Source: Gammaproteobacteria bacterium (GTDB lineage Bacteria; Pseudomonadota; Gammaproteobacteria; Arenicellales; Poriferihabitantaceae). Taken from it: a stretch of DNA of 64,000 bases. A program made the translations under genes and the position numbers. The notes beneath the pieces are model-generated. The model did not search any database, was not told where the DNA came from, and worked only from the letters and a program-made list of their open reading frames with translations. Below, in pieces: positions 15,969 to 24,568 of the stretch (positions are counted from its first letter, which is position 1; each line of letters starts with the position of its first letter). The stretch covers positions 1 through 64,000 of the forward strand of contig JAUILZ010000005.1 of the NCBI GenBank assembly GCA_030432755.1, written 5' to 3'.

Positions 15969-16002
15969 ACTAGTATCTATCATTGCCAAGGGAACTGCAT
16001 CG

Positions 16003-16617
16003 ATGCCAGCCGAGAAACTGTTCACCGCCCCCGACGGGAAACCCCGCTGTCTCTGGTGTGGCGGCGCGCCGGAATTTCTTCCCTATCATGACGACGAATG
16101 GGGTTACCCGGTCGATGATGACATCCGCCTGTTCGAGAAAATCTGTCTCGAGGGTTTCCAGTCCGGTCTGAGCTGGCGCACCATCCTGAACAAGCGCGAG
16201 AACTTTCGCAAGGCGTTTCGCGGGTTCGACTTCAACAAGGTGGCGCGTTTCGGCGAGCGCGACGTGGAGCGACTTCTCGGTGATGCGGGCATCATCCGCC
16301 ACCGGGGGAAGATCGAGGCATCGATCAACAACGCGAAGCGGGCAAAGGAAATGGCGCGCGACGAGGGATCGCTTGCGGCATTTTTCTGGCGATACGAACC
16401 GGATCCGTCCACGCAACCCGCGCCGCAAACGGTATCGACCACCGAGGAATCGGTGCGATTGTCGAAGGACCTGAAGAAGCTGGGCTGGAAGTTCGTCGGC
16501 CCGACCACGGTCTATGCCTTCATGCAGGCCATGGGGCTCGTCAACGATCACTCGACGGGCTGCCTGGTCCACGCGCGGGTGGAAAAGGCGCGTAAAAAGT
16601 TTCGCCGTCCCGGGTAA
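16003..16617 (+). CDS. tag: DNA-3-methyladenine glycosylase I
   Basis: A 204-residue base-excision repair enzyme that removes 3-methyladenine from alkylated DNA. The zinc site is present: Cys16 and Cys19 region (RCLWCGG), His29 (LPYHDDEWG) and the C-terminal HSTGC pair. Glu50 in CLEGFQSGLSW matches the base-binding Glu of E. coli Tag. The helix-hairpin-helix segment follows (FDFNKVARFGERDVERLL). Length is normal. It is convergent with the MFS gene of the ATP-grasp operon. A second, divergent member of the family is encoded at 24569-25252. Confidence 0.93.
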   Translation: MPAEKLFTAPDGKPRCLWCGGAPEFLPYHDDEWGYPVDDDIRLFEKICLEGFQSGLSWRTILNKRENFRKAFRGFDFNKVARFGERDVERLLGDAGIIRHRGKIEASINNAKRAKEMARDEGSLAAFFWRYEPDPSTQPAPQTVSTTEESVRLSKDLKKLGWKFVGPTTVYAFMQAMGLVNDHSTGCLVHARVEKARKKFRRPG

Positions 16618-16679
16618 GTGCGAATCTCCAGGCCCGTCGAATCCGTTGTGACCCGGGGAGGACATCCCGGGGAACCCTC

Positions 16680-17882
16680 TCAGCGGGACTCGTAGAGGCG
16701 TCCACTGACCGCAGGTGCGCCCTGGTCATACCGCCTGGCGCCGTAGCGAAGGAACAGGAGTGCGCCCGCCGCGGCGAACCAGTACACCGGCCCCAGCAGG
16801 GTCTCGCTGCGGGGCTCATCCAGGACAACGAGCCCGAAGAGTGCGAATACCACCAGGATGGTGAGCTGGGAATAGTAGCTCTTCAGTACGAGGTAGCGAT
16901 GACTCAGGGTCTCCCGGGCGAGGTCGTAGAAGCGCTTGTTCATCGCCAGGCGGAAGAACGAGGTGCAGAAGGTGATCAGCACCAGGGCGACGAACAATAC
17001 CGCCAGCGGGAGATCGTCATCCACCAGCGCACGCAGGCCCCAGGAGGCCGCGTAGAGCACGACCGAGATGCGATAGATGCGGCGCCGGCCAAGACGGTCG
17101 ATGGTGTTCTTCAGGAGATAGAACATCAGGCCGAAGATCAGCGCAAGGGAGAGCACCAATAAACCCAGCCGGGCGAAGCTTTCGTGCGCGAGCAGGAACA
17201 GCGAGATCACCCAGAAGAAGCTCTCGAGGAACAGGTAGACGCCGTCGATGATGAAGGCCATCCGGCTGCCATCGGCATCGCGAAAGGAAAGGATCGCACC
17301 CAGGGAAACCGGCGCGAAGGCGATCAGCGCCTGGGGAGTGGATGGCTTCTGCCACTGGAACATCACCAGCCCGGCGAGGCCGAGGATCGCGCTCACCATG
17401 ACCACGTAACCGTAGCCCGCCTGTTCCAGCAACACCCCGCCGGCGACGATGCCGACCTGCAGCATCAGGCCGACATAGATCTGCAGGTTGCCATAGCGGC
17501 GGCCCGAATTGCCGGGTTCGAGCCGCTCGAAAAACAGCGCCCGCTGGGTGGTCCAGAAGAAGCTGTTGTACACCCCGTAGCAGACGCCGAGCAACAACAG
17601 CACGTTGAAGCGCATGCCGAGCACGTACACGTTCCACAGCAACAGGAGCTCCAGCAGCAGGGAGACCAGGATCAGGGCGAACAGGCTGATGCCGCGCCGC
17701 AACCGATCCCAGGCATAGAGCCCGAGGCAGAAACCGAGGCCGGCGGCGGCGATGAAGAGCGAGATCTCGCCCAGTTCGAAACCCTGTTTCCAGAGAAACA
17801 CGGGAATGAAGAACGGGAAGATCCCGATCAGGAGAGAGTGCAGGCCCAGGTACTGGTAGAACGTCCGTGTCAGCTCGCGCAT
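16680..17882 (-). CDS. MFS transporter, last gene of the double ATP-grasp operon
   Basis: A 400-residue membrane protein with about 12 hydrophobic helices. The loop between helices 2 and 3 (YAWDRLRRGISLF) and the corresponding second-half loop (LLKNTIDRLGRRRIYRIS) are the usual MFS basic loops. Start ATG 17882 overlaps the stop of the upstream ATP-grasp gene, so the two are translationally coupled. Coupling to two peptide-bond-type ligases suggests that it exports or imports the product they make (inference). No substrate signature was recognised. Confidence 0.8.
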   Translation of the reverse strand: MRELTRTFYQYLGLHSLLIGIFPFFIPVFLWKQGFELGEISLFIAAAGLGFCLGLYAWDRLRRGISLFALILVSLLLELLLLWNVYVLGMRFNVLLLLGVCYGVYNSFFWTTQRALFFERLEPGNSGRRYGNLQIYVGLMLQVGIVAGGVLLEQAGYGYVVMVSAILGLAGLVMFQWQKPSTPQALIAFAPVSLGAILSFRDADGSRMAFIIDGVYLFLESFFWVISLFLLAHESFARLGLLVLSLALIFGLMFYLLKNTIDRLGRRRIYRISVVLYAASWGLRALVDDDLPLAVLFVALVLITFCTSFFRLAMNKRFYDLARETLSHRYLVLKSYYSQLTILVVFALFGLVVLDEPRSETLLGPVYWFAAAGALLFLRYGARRYDQGAPAVSGRLYESR

Positions 17883-18790
17883 CAGAAGATATCCTTGTCC
17901 GCGATGTCGAGTTTATCAAGTTCCGCGAGATCGGCGGAAAAATCCTCCTTCGCCCCGTAGCGGGGATAGTGATGCATCTTGATATAGGGGCGCGAATTGA
18001 CCTCCACCAGGATGCAGCGCTGCTGGTCGTAGGGAATCTCGATTCCCTTCTCGAAGATCACGTCGATGCCGAACACGTTGGCGTCGAAAGCACGAACCAC
18101 GCGGTAGAAGAACTGCCGGTTTTCCTCGGGGATGGTGGCGCGATCGATGGTTTCCACTGCGCCTCCGGGCGCCAGTGCCACCCGGTGAAACACCTCGACA
18201 TGCCGGCCTTCTTCGGGTACGGATTCCAGCGACAGGCCCTGCTTCGCCAGGTGGGCGCGCACCGCGTCGTTCCTGCCGATGGGGTGGATCACGGGATACA
18301 GCCCCATTTCCTCCCGTACCCGGTTTTCCGCGTCGATCAGCGTGTCGATGGAATCGCGCCCATTGCCAATCACGAATGGCGGATAACGACGGATCACAGA
18401 GATCAGCTTGTCCCGTGTCGCCAGCACCCGGTAGTTGGCTCCCTGGAGGTACTGCTCCACCATGGTGGTGGGCCACCAGCGCTTGGCGCGCAGCGTGGCG
18501 CGGAACAGTTCGCCATGGCTGTTGATGGGGAAATAGCTGCCGCGGGAATAGCCACTCACGTTGGGCTTGATGACCAGCGGGAAACCGTATTCGTTGGCGA
18601 ACCGGTGCGCGCTCCAGGGCCAGGTGAACTTGCGCCCGCGCGCGTGGGGCAGGTCATTGGCGGCAAACACCGCCCGTCCCAGGGACTTGGAGCGGCAGGA
18701 CTTGCGCACGGCGAGCGTGTTGTAGTTGCTGCAGTCGTGCATGTACTTCTCGCTGATCCAGCCGTAGAGCCGGGCCCTGAGCGATTTCAT
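17882..18790 (-). CDS. ATP-grasp ligase resembling the central domain of cyanophycin synthetase
   Basis: A 302-residue protein from ATG 18790. The frame is open upstream but that part antisenses the previous gene. Visible ATP-grasp elements are GFPLVIKPNVSGYSRGS (lysine and glycine loop, about 68-84), VEQYLQGANYRVLATRDKLI, a YPPFVIGNGRDSIDTLID segment, and ILVEVNSRPYIKMH near the end with the Glu and Asn metal ligands. The order and the VIGNGRDSI stretch resemble CphA. Such enzymes use ATP to form amide bonds between amino acids or peptides. The N- and C-terminal CphA modules are absent. Overlaps the genes on either side by a few bases. Confidence 0.78.
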   Translation of the reverse strand: MKSLRARLYGWISEKYMHDCSNYNTLAVRKSCRSKSLGRAVFAANDLPHARGRKFTWPWSAHRFANEYGFPLVIKPNVSGYSRGSYFPINSHGELFRATLRAKRWWPTTMVEQYLQGANYRVLATRDKLISVIRRYPPFVIGNGRDSIDTLIDAENRVREEMGLYPVIHPIGRNDAVRAHLAKQGLSLESVPEEGRHVEVFHRVALAPGGAVETIDRATIPEENRQFFYRVVRAFDANVFGIDVIFEKGIEIPYDQQRCILVEVNSRPYIKMHHYPRYGAKEDFSADLAELDKLDIADKDIF

Positions 18791-19620
18791 ATCGCCGCCC
18801 TCCAGCGATTCAGGAGCGGGCTTTCGCGGTTGTAAAGCATGCTCTTGGTGAACACCGGCTTTTCCGGGAGGGACTTGTCCCGCGCGCGCGTGACCCGCGC
18901 CAGCGCAACCATGTAGCGCCGCACCATGGCGAGTTGCTCCCACCAGCGGTAGCGCGCATCCAGCAGGTTGATCGGCATGGGGATAAAGAGATTGATCTCG
19001 ATGACATGGAATGCGCCCGCGAGAACATCCGCCTTCGAATCGGCGCGCAGGCTGGCGCGCGCGATACCGAAATCGCCGAACTCCTGCATCAGTTTCTGCA
19101 GCCGGTCGAGCTCGAGGGCCGTAAATTGCTCCGTGATTTCAACGTAGCGCGTGGCCGGGTTATGCACGCTGTTGACGGGGTCGCGTTCGCTGTCATTCAG
19201 CACCTCGGACACGGTCAGGATGGCGAATTCGCGGGAGCCTGGCTCGCGAATCCAGAACACCTCGTATTCCCGCCGCTCGGGCGCGCCCGCCTGTACCAGG
19301 TAAGGGATGCGTTGACCGGCGTTTTGCCGCCGGATCTCCGCCAGTTCCTCCGCGTTGTCCGCGCGCCTGACACCGGCGGCGTTCTGTCCCCATTCGGGCT
19401 TGACGAATACCGGCCAGGACGCCGGCAGGAATTCGCCGTCATCGTACCGCTGGTGAAGCCGCCAGCGTTCCGGGATCAAACGGTCGATGTCGAGCTTGGA
19501 GAATATTCCCTTGCGCCCGTCGAACCAGCGCGAATTGAGCTGGAAGTACTTGCAGGGCTTCGTACCAATCAGCACGGAGATCAGCATGAAAAGAGCGACC
19601 ATTGTGACCCTGAGGAGCAT
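18787..19620 (-). CDS. ATP-grasp-like protein with N-terminal hydrophobic segment
   Basis: A 277-residue protein. It begins with a hydrophobic stretch (LLRVTMVALFMLISVLIG), then has WPVFVKPEWGQNAAGVRRA (about 68-87), which reads like the lysine strand and glycine loop of an ATP-grasp fold. IPYLVQAGAPERREYEVFW and FHVIEINLFIPMPINLL supply a possible hinge and the Glu/Asn metal ligands. It is more divergent than its neighbour, so the ATP-grasp call rests on the motif order. Four-base overlap with the next ligase gene suggests the two proteins work together. The leading helix may anchor it to the membrane. Confidence 0.65.
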   Translation of the reverse strand: MLLRVTMVALFMLISVLIGTKPCKYFQLNSRWFDGRKGIFSKLDIDRLIPERWRLHQRYDDGEFLPASWPVFVKPEWGQNAAGVRRADNAEELAEIRRQNAGQRIPYLVQAGAPERREYEVFWIREPGSREFAILTVSEVLNDSERDPVNSVHNPATRYVEITEQFTALELDRLQKLMQEFGDFGIARASLRADSKADVLAGAFHVIEINLFIPMPINLLDARYRWWEQLAMVRRYMVALARVTRARDKSLPEKPVFTKSMLYNRESPLLNRWRAAI

Positions 19621-19669
19621 TGCGTATCCCGTTCCCGATCGCCCCGCCTGTCAGTAGTATGCGGCTGGA

Positions 19670-20161
19670 TCAATAGCGCCGCGCCCGGTTCATGAAATAC
19701 AACACCATCCCCAGCACCAGGATCGACAGCGCGGCGTAGAACAGGGAGCCGCCATCGGACTTGCCCTCGTGCAACACCTCCACCCCCAGTGGGGTAAAGA
19801 GATGGAAAAACACCGCGCCCGCCATCACCGCGCTCGCCATCAGGCCGCCGACCCGGTGGAACACGGGTCGCTTGCCCTCGCTGTTGGCGAGCCCCATGGC
19901 GCCGAGGAGCCAGATCAGCGCCGGCGCGATCAGCACCAGCGATACCGTGAGTTCGAAGCTGCCGACGATGATGGCGCCGAAGCGCGAGAAAAAATCGCCG
20001 AACGCCGGCAGGATCGTGTCCGACATCCAGGCGCCAATGGTGCCGAAGATATGGCGGGTATCCGGGTGGCCGGTGAACTTGTAGGGGAGGGAAAAGAGAA
20101 AAACCTTGCAGATCCAGGCGACGATCAGCCAGCTGAGTACTGGTACGATATATTTTTTCAT
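19670..20161 (-). CDS. Four-helix membrane protein, unknown function
   Basis: A 163-residue protein with hydrophobic segments at about 5-25, 65-90, 105-125 and 135-157 and a basic C terminus (NRARRY). I recognise no family. It lies 49 bases upstream of the first ATP-grasp gene and 15 bases after the secreted-protein gene, in one apparent operon, so a role in handling the product of the ligases is plausible but unproven. Confidence 0.65.
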   Translation of the reverse strand: MKKYIVPVLSWLIVAWICKVFLFSLPYKFTGHPDTRHIFGTIGAWMSDTILPAFGDFFSRFGAIIVGSFELTVSLVLIAPALIWLLGAMGLANSEGKRPVFHRVGGLMASAVMAGAVFFHLFTPLGVEVLHEGKSDGGSLFYAALSILVLGMVLYFMNRARRY

Positions 20162-20176
20162 GTTTGGCGTGTTGAT

Positions 20177-20821
20177 TTATCGTTGTTTTAGCGCATCATC
20201 CCGATGGCTTGTGGACCGACTCCCGTCCTCCAAGTTCAATGTGTTGGCGCCAATGTAGAGGTTGTACCAGCGCGGGCTGGACACCATGACCGGCGGCCTG
20301 CCATTGTCGGCAAACCACGTGTCGTAGACAAAACGTCGCCCACTGGTGACGTCCTCGACCTCCGCGGCCCAGTGCTGGGTGACGAACGAGCGTCGGTAGG
20401 CGCGATCCAGTACGCGGTGATACTGGAGCAGACCCTCTTCCTCGAACAGCCTCAGGAACCGGGTGGCGTTGATGGATTCGTCGATGCAGTCGAGCTGCCC
20501 AGGCCCCAGCTCCGCGCGGTGATTCACCCCGGGGGGCAGGTTGCGGGCGACATCCCCGTGGACGGGGGAATACCGCCCCGCCAGATACTCCATGTATCCC
20601 AGCGCGTAGCGGATCAGGAGACGCTCCTCTTTCGCATTGGCCGCGACGAACAACGCCCGCACGGTGGCCCATTCGGCGGTGTCCAGCGTTACCAGGGTCT
20701 CGTCACGGCAACCGAAATCATGGCACACGGTGAAAGTCACGCTGGCCAGGGCAGGACTCGACAGGCACAGCAATCCCGCCAACGCGAATCGCTGGTAATA
20801 TCGTGTCAAGGCGGTAATCAT
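20177..20821 (-). CDS. Secreted protein with possible transglutaminase-like Cys-His-Asp triad
   Basis: A 214-residue protein from ATG 20821, which starts a signal peptide (RFALAGLLCLSSPALA). Upstream in-frame ATG 20995 gives no signal peptide at the terminus and is less likely. Conserved-looking blocks are GQLDCIDESINATRFLRLF, TQHWAAEVED and FVYDTWFADNG. A Cys at the start of a helix followed by His and Asp in two later strands is the transglutaminase/papain-like order. The function is unknown. First gene of the ATP-grasp operon; a periplasmic transpeptidase or peptidase acting on the ligase product would fit (inference). Confidence 0.68.
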   Translation of the reverse strand: MITALTRYYQRFALAGLLCLSSPALASVTFTVCHDFGCRDETLVTLDTAEWATVRALFVAANAKEERLLIRYALGYMEYLAGRYSPVHGDVARNLPPGVNHRAELGPGQLDCIDESINATRFLRLFEEEGLLQYHRVLDRAYRRSFVTQHWAAEVEDVTSGRRFVYDTWFADNGRPPVMVSSPRWYNLYIGANTLNLEDGSRSTSHRDDALKQR

Positions 20822-20911
20822 CCTGCTGCCCGGTGGCGTCGGTCTGGCGCGAATGTAGCAGCAATCCGGAAGCGCCACCACGGGCCGAATTCCCCAACTG
20901 ATTCCCTTTCC

Positions 20912-21238
20912 ATGTCCTTTAGCCAACCCGGAGCCTGGATACTCATCGCCGGACTCGTGCTCATCGCCCTTGTCTTCCAGGGGCGTCGCTATCACGAATC
21001 CGCCAACCGGGTTGTGGAGGACTGCTGCCGGCAGAACGGGCTCCAGCTACTGGATGGCACGATAGCGTTCGCCGGCCTGCGCCTGCTGCCCGGCCGGTTC
21101 CGGCTCTGCCGCGCCTATCGTTTCGAGTACTCCATCGACGGGACCGATCGTTTCGAGGGGCATATCGTCCTGTACGGCGACCAGCCGGTGACCTTCCATA
21201 TCGACCCCGATCATCTCGCGGCGCGCACCATACACTGA
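20912..21238 (+). CDS. DUF3301 small membrane-anchored protein
   Basis: A 108-residue protein with one N-terminal helix (WILIAGLVLIALVF), then RRYHESANRVVEDCCRQNGLQLLDGTIAF and a beta-rich end (YRFEYSIDGTDRFEGHIVLYG). This is the pattern of the DUF3301 family found in gammaproteobacteria. The function is unknown. ATG 20912 was chosen because the helix starts directly after it; the longer upstream frame is antisense to the preceding operon. Confidence 0.78.
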   Translation: MSFSQPGAWILIAGLVLIALVFQGRRYHESANRVVEDCCRQNGLQLLDGTIAFAGLRLLPGRFRLCRAYRFEYSIDGTDRFEGHIVLYGDQPVTFHIDPDHLAARTIH

Positions 21239-21303
21239 CCTGTAGCGCAAGGAACCAAATGCGCGCGAGGGCCTCGAATGCAGGGTTGCGCTACCGAAGC
21301 CAC

Positions 21304-21783
21304 ATGAAAATTCACAACCCCGCTTCATACCTCGCCCTTGCCCTGCTGGTGATCTCTTCCTGCGCCGCCGCTTCGGAAGGACCGGTCAGCAAAAGCCTGC
21401 TCGGCGTCGCCATCGGCGGCATGGACACCGTGGCCTACCATGAGCCCGGCGCCATTGCCGCCCATCGCGCCAGCGAAGGCGAAAAAGCCTGGGTCACCGA
21501 GTGGCGTGGCGCGACCTGGCGATTTTCATCAGCGGAAAACCTCGCGGCCTTCGAGGCGGATCCGGATCGCTACCGCCCGGCCTACGGTGGCCACTGCGCC
21601 AATGCCCTTGCCCTCGGCGAAGGCCTGATCAAGACCGATGGATCCCATTGGGAGATACTTGGAGACAGGCTCTACCTCTTCTACGCCGCCCGCGGCCGGG
21701 ACCGCTGGATCGGCGGAGACTGGGAAGCGTACCGTGCGGAAGCGGACCGGGCATGGCTGGAGATCACCGGCAAAGCGGACTGA
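21304..21783 (+). CDS. Secreted YHS-domain protein
   Basis: A 159-residue protein. ATG 21304 starts a signal peptide (YLALALLVISSCAAAS), possibly a lipoprotein type because of the Cys in SSCAA. The mature part has GVAIGGMDTVAYH, then WRGATWRFSSAENLAAFEADPDRYRPAYGGHCANALALG, the YHS-domain pattern thought to bind metal or haem-related ligands. Function unknown. Follows the DUF3301 gene by 65 bases. Confidence 0.85.
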   Translation: MKIHNPASYLALALLVISSCAAASEGPVSKSLLGVAIGGMDTVAYHEPGAIAAHRASEGEKAWVTEWRGATWRFSSAENLAAFEADPDRYRPAYGGHCANALALGEGLIKTDGSHWEILGDRLYLFYAARGRDRWIGGDWEAYRAEADRAWLEITGKAD

Positions 21784-21861
21784 ATACCGACTGCCCATAG
21801 GTAAACCCGGCAGCGGCAAACTTGCTAGTATTGCGCGCTTCAATTCAACTCCAGCGACTCC

Positions 21862-22485
21862 ATGATCGATCTCTATACCTGGACCACGCCCAATGGTCGC
21901 AAGGCCTCCATCATGCTCGAGGAAGTCGGGCTGCCCTATACCACCCATTCGGTGAACATCGGCAAGAACGAGCAATACGAGCCGTCCTTCCTCGAGATCA
22001 GTCCCAACAACAAGATTCCGGCAATCGTCGACCAGGACAACGGCCGCGCGCTGTTCGAGTCAGGCGCGATACTCATGTACCTCGCGGAGAAGACCGGCAT
22101 GCTGATGCCGGAGAAGGATCGCTGGGACATCCTCCAGTGGCTGATGTGGCAGATGGGAGGCTTCGGTCCCATGCTCGGCCAGGCCCATCACTTCGTCCAC
22201 TTCAACCCTGACGCCAGCGAATATGCGCGCAAGCGTTACGCCGCGGAGACCGAGCGTCTCTACACCGTGCTCGACGATCACCTCGCCGATCGCGAGTACA
22301 TCGCCGGGGACTATTCCATCGCCGATGTCGCCACCTGGCCCTGGGCCTCGCGCTTCGAATGGCAGAAGATCGACCTCGATGAGTTCGAAAACGTGAAGCG
22401 CTGGTACCTCGCCATCGCCGAACGACCCGCGGTGCAGAAGGGCTACCACGTGCCCAAGTTCGTCAACGAGATCCCGATGCCTTGA
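21862..22485 (+). CDS. Glutathione S-transferase family protein, YfcG-like
   Basis: A 207-residue protein with N-terminal thioredoxin fold (MIDLYTWTTPNGRKASIMLEE), the cis-Pro in NNKIPAIVD and ESGAILMYLAEK for glutathione gamma-Glu binding. The helical C-terminal domain carries the DYSIADVATWPW N-capping box. The Thr/Asn-Gly-Arg-Lys active site matches the YfcG/YghU disulfide-bond oxidoreductases better than classical GSTs. Likely cytoplasmic thiol-disulfide or detoxification enzyme. Confidence 0.88.
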   Translation: MIDLYTWTTPNGRKASIMLEEVGLPYTTHSVNIGKNEQYEPSFLEISPNNKIPAIVDQDNGRALFESGAILMYLAEKTGMLMPEKDRWDILQWLMWQMGGFGPMLGQAHHFVHFNPDASEYARKRYAAETERLYTVLDDHLADREYIAGDYSIADVATWPWASRFEWQKIDLDEFENVKRWYLAIAERPAVQKGYHVPKFVNEIPMP

Positions 22486-22500
22486 TTCGGGTGCCACGCA

Positions 22501-22518
22501 ACGGGTACCGCGTACCGT
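22501..22518. terminator. Hairpin between convergent genes
   Basis: ACGGGTAC and GTACCGT pair around CGC, with one bulged G, in the 36-base gap between the GST and phosphoesterase stops. There is no U-run. It may end transcription from both sides, but the support is weak. Confidence 0.25.
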
Positions 22519-22521
22519 GAC

Positions 22522-23577
22522 TTACTCCGTCTCGGGCCGCAGGTCGAAGCAGCTGATCTCGTTGAGCGAGCCCAGGCGCATGAGCGGCCCCCAGGTGCCC
22601 GTGCCCACGGAAACGTAGAGGTGGGCGTTGCCCTCGCGGTAGAGCCCGCCGATTCGCCTGAACTGCTGGCGCACCACCCAGTTGAAGGGGAAGATCTGCC
22701 CGTTGTGGGTATGGCCGGACAGCATCAGGTCCACGCCGTGGCTTATCGCGGATTCCCAGCCCACCGGGCGATGGTAGAGCAGGATGGTGTAGTGATCATC
22801 ACGCACACCGACGACCGGAAGGTGCTGCTCCACCTGGTCGCGGTGGTCGGCGTCATCGATGCCGATGAACTGGACGCCGTCGACGAGATGACTCTGCTGG
22901 CGAAGCGGCTGCACCCCCAGGGATTCCAGCATGGAGAGCGCCTTGGGCAGGTCGGCATAGCGTTCGTGGTTGCCGACGCTGAAGAACACCGTGCCATCGA
23001 GATCCGCCAGTGAGGCGAGTGCCTCGATCTCCACCGCGCTGGAGTCGATGAGATCACCCGTGATTACCACGTAGTCAGGCTGCAGGCGATTGATCCGGGC
23101 GACGATGCGCGCCATGAAGCCACCCCGGCGCGAGCCGATATGGACGTCGCTGATCTGCACCACCCGCAGGGGCCGGCGAACCTTTGCCGAGGGGATCTCG
23201 ACGCGACGGACGCGCAGGTGATGGGAGGCGGCGATCGCCAACAGCACCAGGATCACGGAGATCAGCAGCAGCCATGGCACGGCATCGGCGTCCGCCACGG
23301 GCAATACCAGGCGCAGCAGTTCCCAGGCGCTCGCCACGCTGGCAAAAACGAAGCTGATTCCCATCCAGTGCACCACGCCGTAACGCAGCCGGAGGCGGGG
23401 ACCGGCGAAGGCATGGCGCATTCCCTGGAAGCCGGCGAACCAGATCGCGCCGATGGCGATCCAGTGCAGCCGCCAGGGCTCACCGGCCCAGTGCGAGAAT
23501 CGCCAGGGTGGATAGGCGAAAACGTAGAAGCAGGCGGCGGTGAACAGCAGGAGGAAGGGTAGTCGGGACCGGGTCAC
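22522..23577 (-). CDS. Membrane-anchored metallophosphoesterase (YkuE-like)
   Basis: A 351-residue protein with about four N-terminal helices (1-125) and a C-terminal calcineurin-like domain. The metal motifs are all there: VVQISDVHIGS, VVITGDLIDSS, FSVGNHERY, and LMLSGHTHNGQ. Such proteins hydrolyse phosphoesters at the membrane; a lipid or UDP-sugar substrate is possible, but not shown. Convergent with the GST gene; no partner gene is evident. Confidence 0.88.
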   Translation of the reverse strand: MTRSRLPFLLLFTAACFYVFAYPPWRFSHWAGEPWRLHWIAIGAIWFAGFQGMRHAFAGPRLRLRYGVVHWMGISFVFASVASAWELLRLVLPVADADAVPWLLLISVILVLLAIAASHHLRVRRVEIPSAKVRRPLRVVQISDVHIGSRRGGFMARIVARINRLQPDYVVITGDLIDSSAVEIEALASLADLDGTVFFSVGNHERYADLPKALSMLESLGVQPLRQQSHLVDGVQFIGIDDADHRDQVEQHLPVVGVRDDHYTILLYHRPVGWESAISHGVDLMLSGHTHNGQIFPFNWVVRQQFRRIGGLYREGNAHLYVSVGTGTWGPLMRLGSLNEISCFDLRPETE

Positions 23578-23718
23578 GGGCAGTGGTGATCGTCAGCATC
23601 CGGCCCTTTGACCGGGGGTCGCGCTCAACATTCCCCATGATACCCGCTGCCGTCAGCGGTTGGCGCGCGATCGCGCGCCAGGCCGTGGCGCTGTCAAGCG
23701 ACAGCGCCACGACGGGTT

Positions 23719-24213
23719 TCAGGCAACCCTGGACAGACCTGTTGCCAGGACGCTGGCAACATGTCCCGCCTGCGCCACCGGCGATAACGGCACTGTTGCC
23801 TCGTCCGCGGTTTCGGAGACCGGGAGCGAGGAACGCTCGATATCGATTTCCGCGATGGTGGCAAAACCCGAGCGCAGCCGCTCCACCTGGCCACGGTGCA
23901 GCCCGATGTCGCGCAGCAGGCGATCGTCGAGACGGGACAGCGCCTGGATTTCGGCGCGCGCCTCGAAGCGCTCCCGCGTGATCTGCAGGCGGCGACGGAT
24001 CCGCTGGCCGGCCACGCGCAACATGCGGCGGACAAATCCGGGTTCGAACTCGGTGTTTGCGGCCGGGCGCGGCGTTACCGGCGCGTCGAGAATCCAGCGC
24101 GGCATCCCGACCATGCCGCGAACGAAATCGAGGCGCGGACCGAGGGCGGCGGGGGCCTGGTAGTCTTCCCAGCGTGCTGGGGCGGCAAAATTCGTTTTCT
24201 GGATCGCATTCAT
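23719..24213 (-). CDS. DUF1127-containing protein
   Basis: A 164-residue protein. At about 85-115 it has RAEIQALSRLDDRLLRDIGLHRGQVERLRSGF, the DUF1127 motif found in small proteobacterial proteins, some of which bind RNA or affect phosphate and stress metabolism. The N-terminal 80 residues are of no known type. GGAG lies 9 bases before ATG 24213, and a TATACA box on the minus strand near 24255 may be the -10 element. No co-transcribed neighbour. Confidence 0.75.
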   Translation of the reverse strand: MNAIQKTNFAAPARWEDYQAPAALGPRLDFVRGMVGMPRWILDAPVTPRPAANTEFEPGFVRRMLRVAGQRIRRRLQITRERFEARAEIQALSRLDDRLLRDIGLHRGQVERLRSGFATIAEIDIERSSLPVSETADEATVPLSPVAQAGHVASVLATGLSRVA

Positions 24214-24416
24214 TGCAGTTTTTCTCCGGTGATCGTTTCCTGGAAGCCCAATGTATACCCGGATGAAGCCCTGCTCAAACGATATTTTCTCAGCCGACGG
24301 TTTAGTTTTTCTAATGGATTACGTTGCCTGCACGCTGGTCAAACAATTCGCCTGATTACTCGCCGTAATTCGTCCGGGTGAACTCGTGCCGCATGGACGC
24401 AAGAGGGCGATATCTC

Positions 24417-24497
24417 GAAACGCCAGCGAAAGCTGGCGTCCATATCACCGGATGTACCGTGCCGGAACAAATGGATCCCAGCCTTCGCTGGGATTAC
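24417..24497. repeat. Dispersed palindrome pair (locus A)
   Basis: Two short palindromes, CCAGCGAAAGCTGG (inside 24417-24443) and CCCAGCCTTCGCTGGG (inside 24471-24497), sit 27 bases apart, each embedded in a longer near-identical frame ending CGTCCAT or beginning ATGGAT. The same pair recurs at three other places in the window. It occupies the 355-base gene-free stretch 24214-24568, where nothing else was identified apart from the possible promoter of the DUF1127 gene. Confidence 0.8.
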
Positions 24498-24568
24498 GAA
24501 TTGCCAGGAATCGAGGAAGCCTGTGTTAACGCAGTCCCATCTGCGATTGACCTATTGGTGTTGCAAAG

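Noticed and set aside
24417..24497. Palindrome arrays considered as CRISPR
   Set aside because: Spacing is irregular, elements alternate in two forms and copies are diverged; no cas genes are present.
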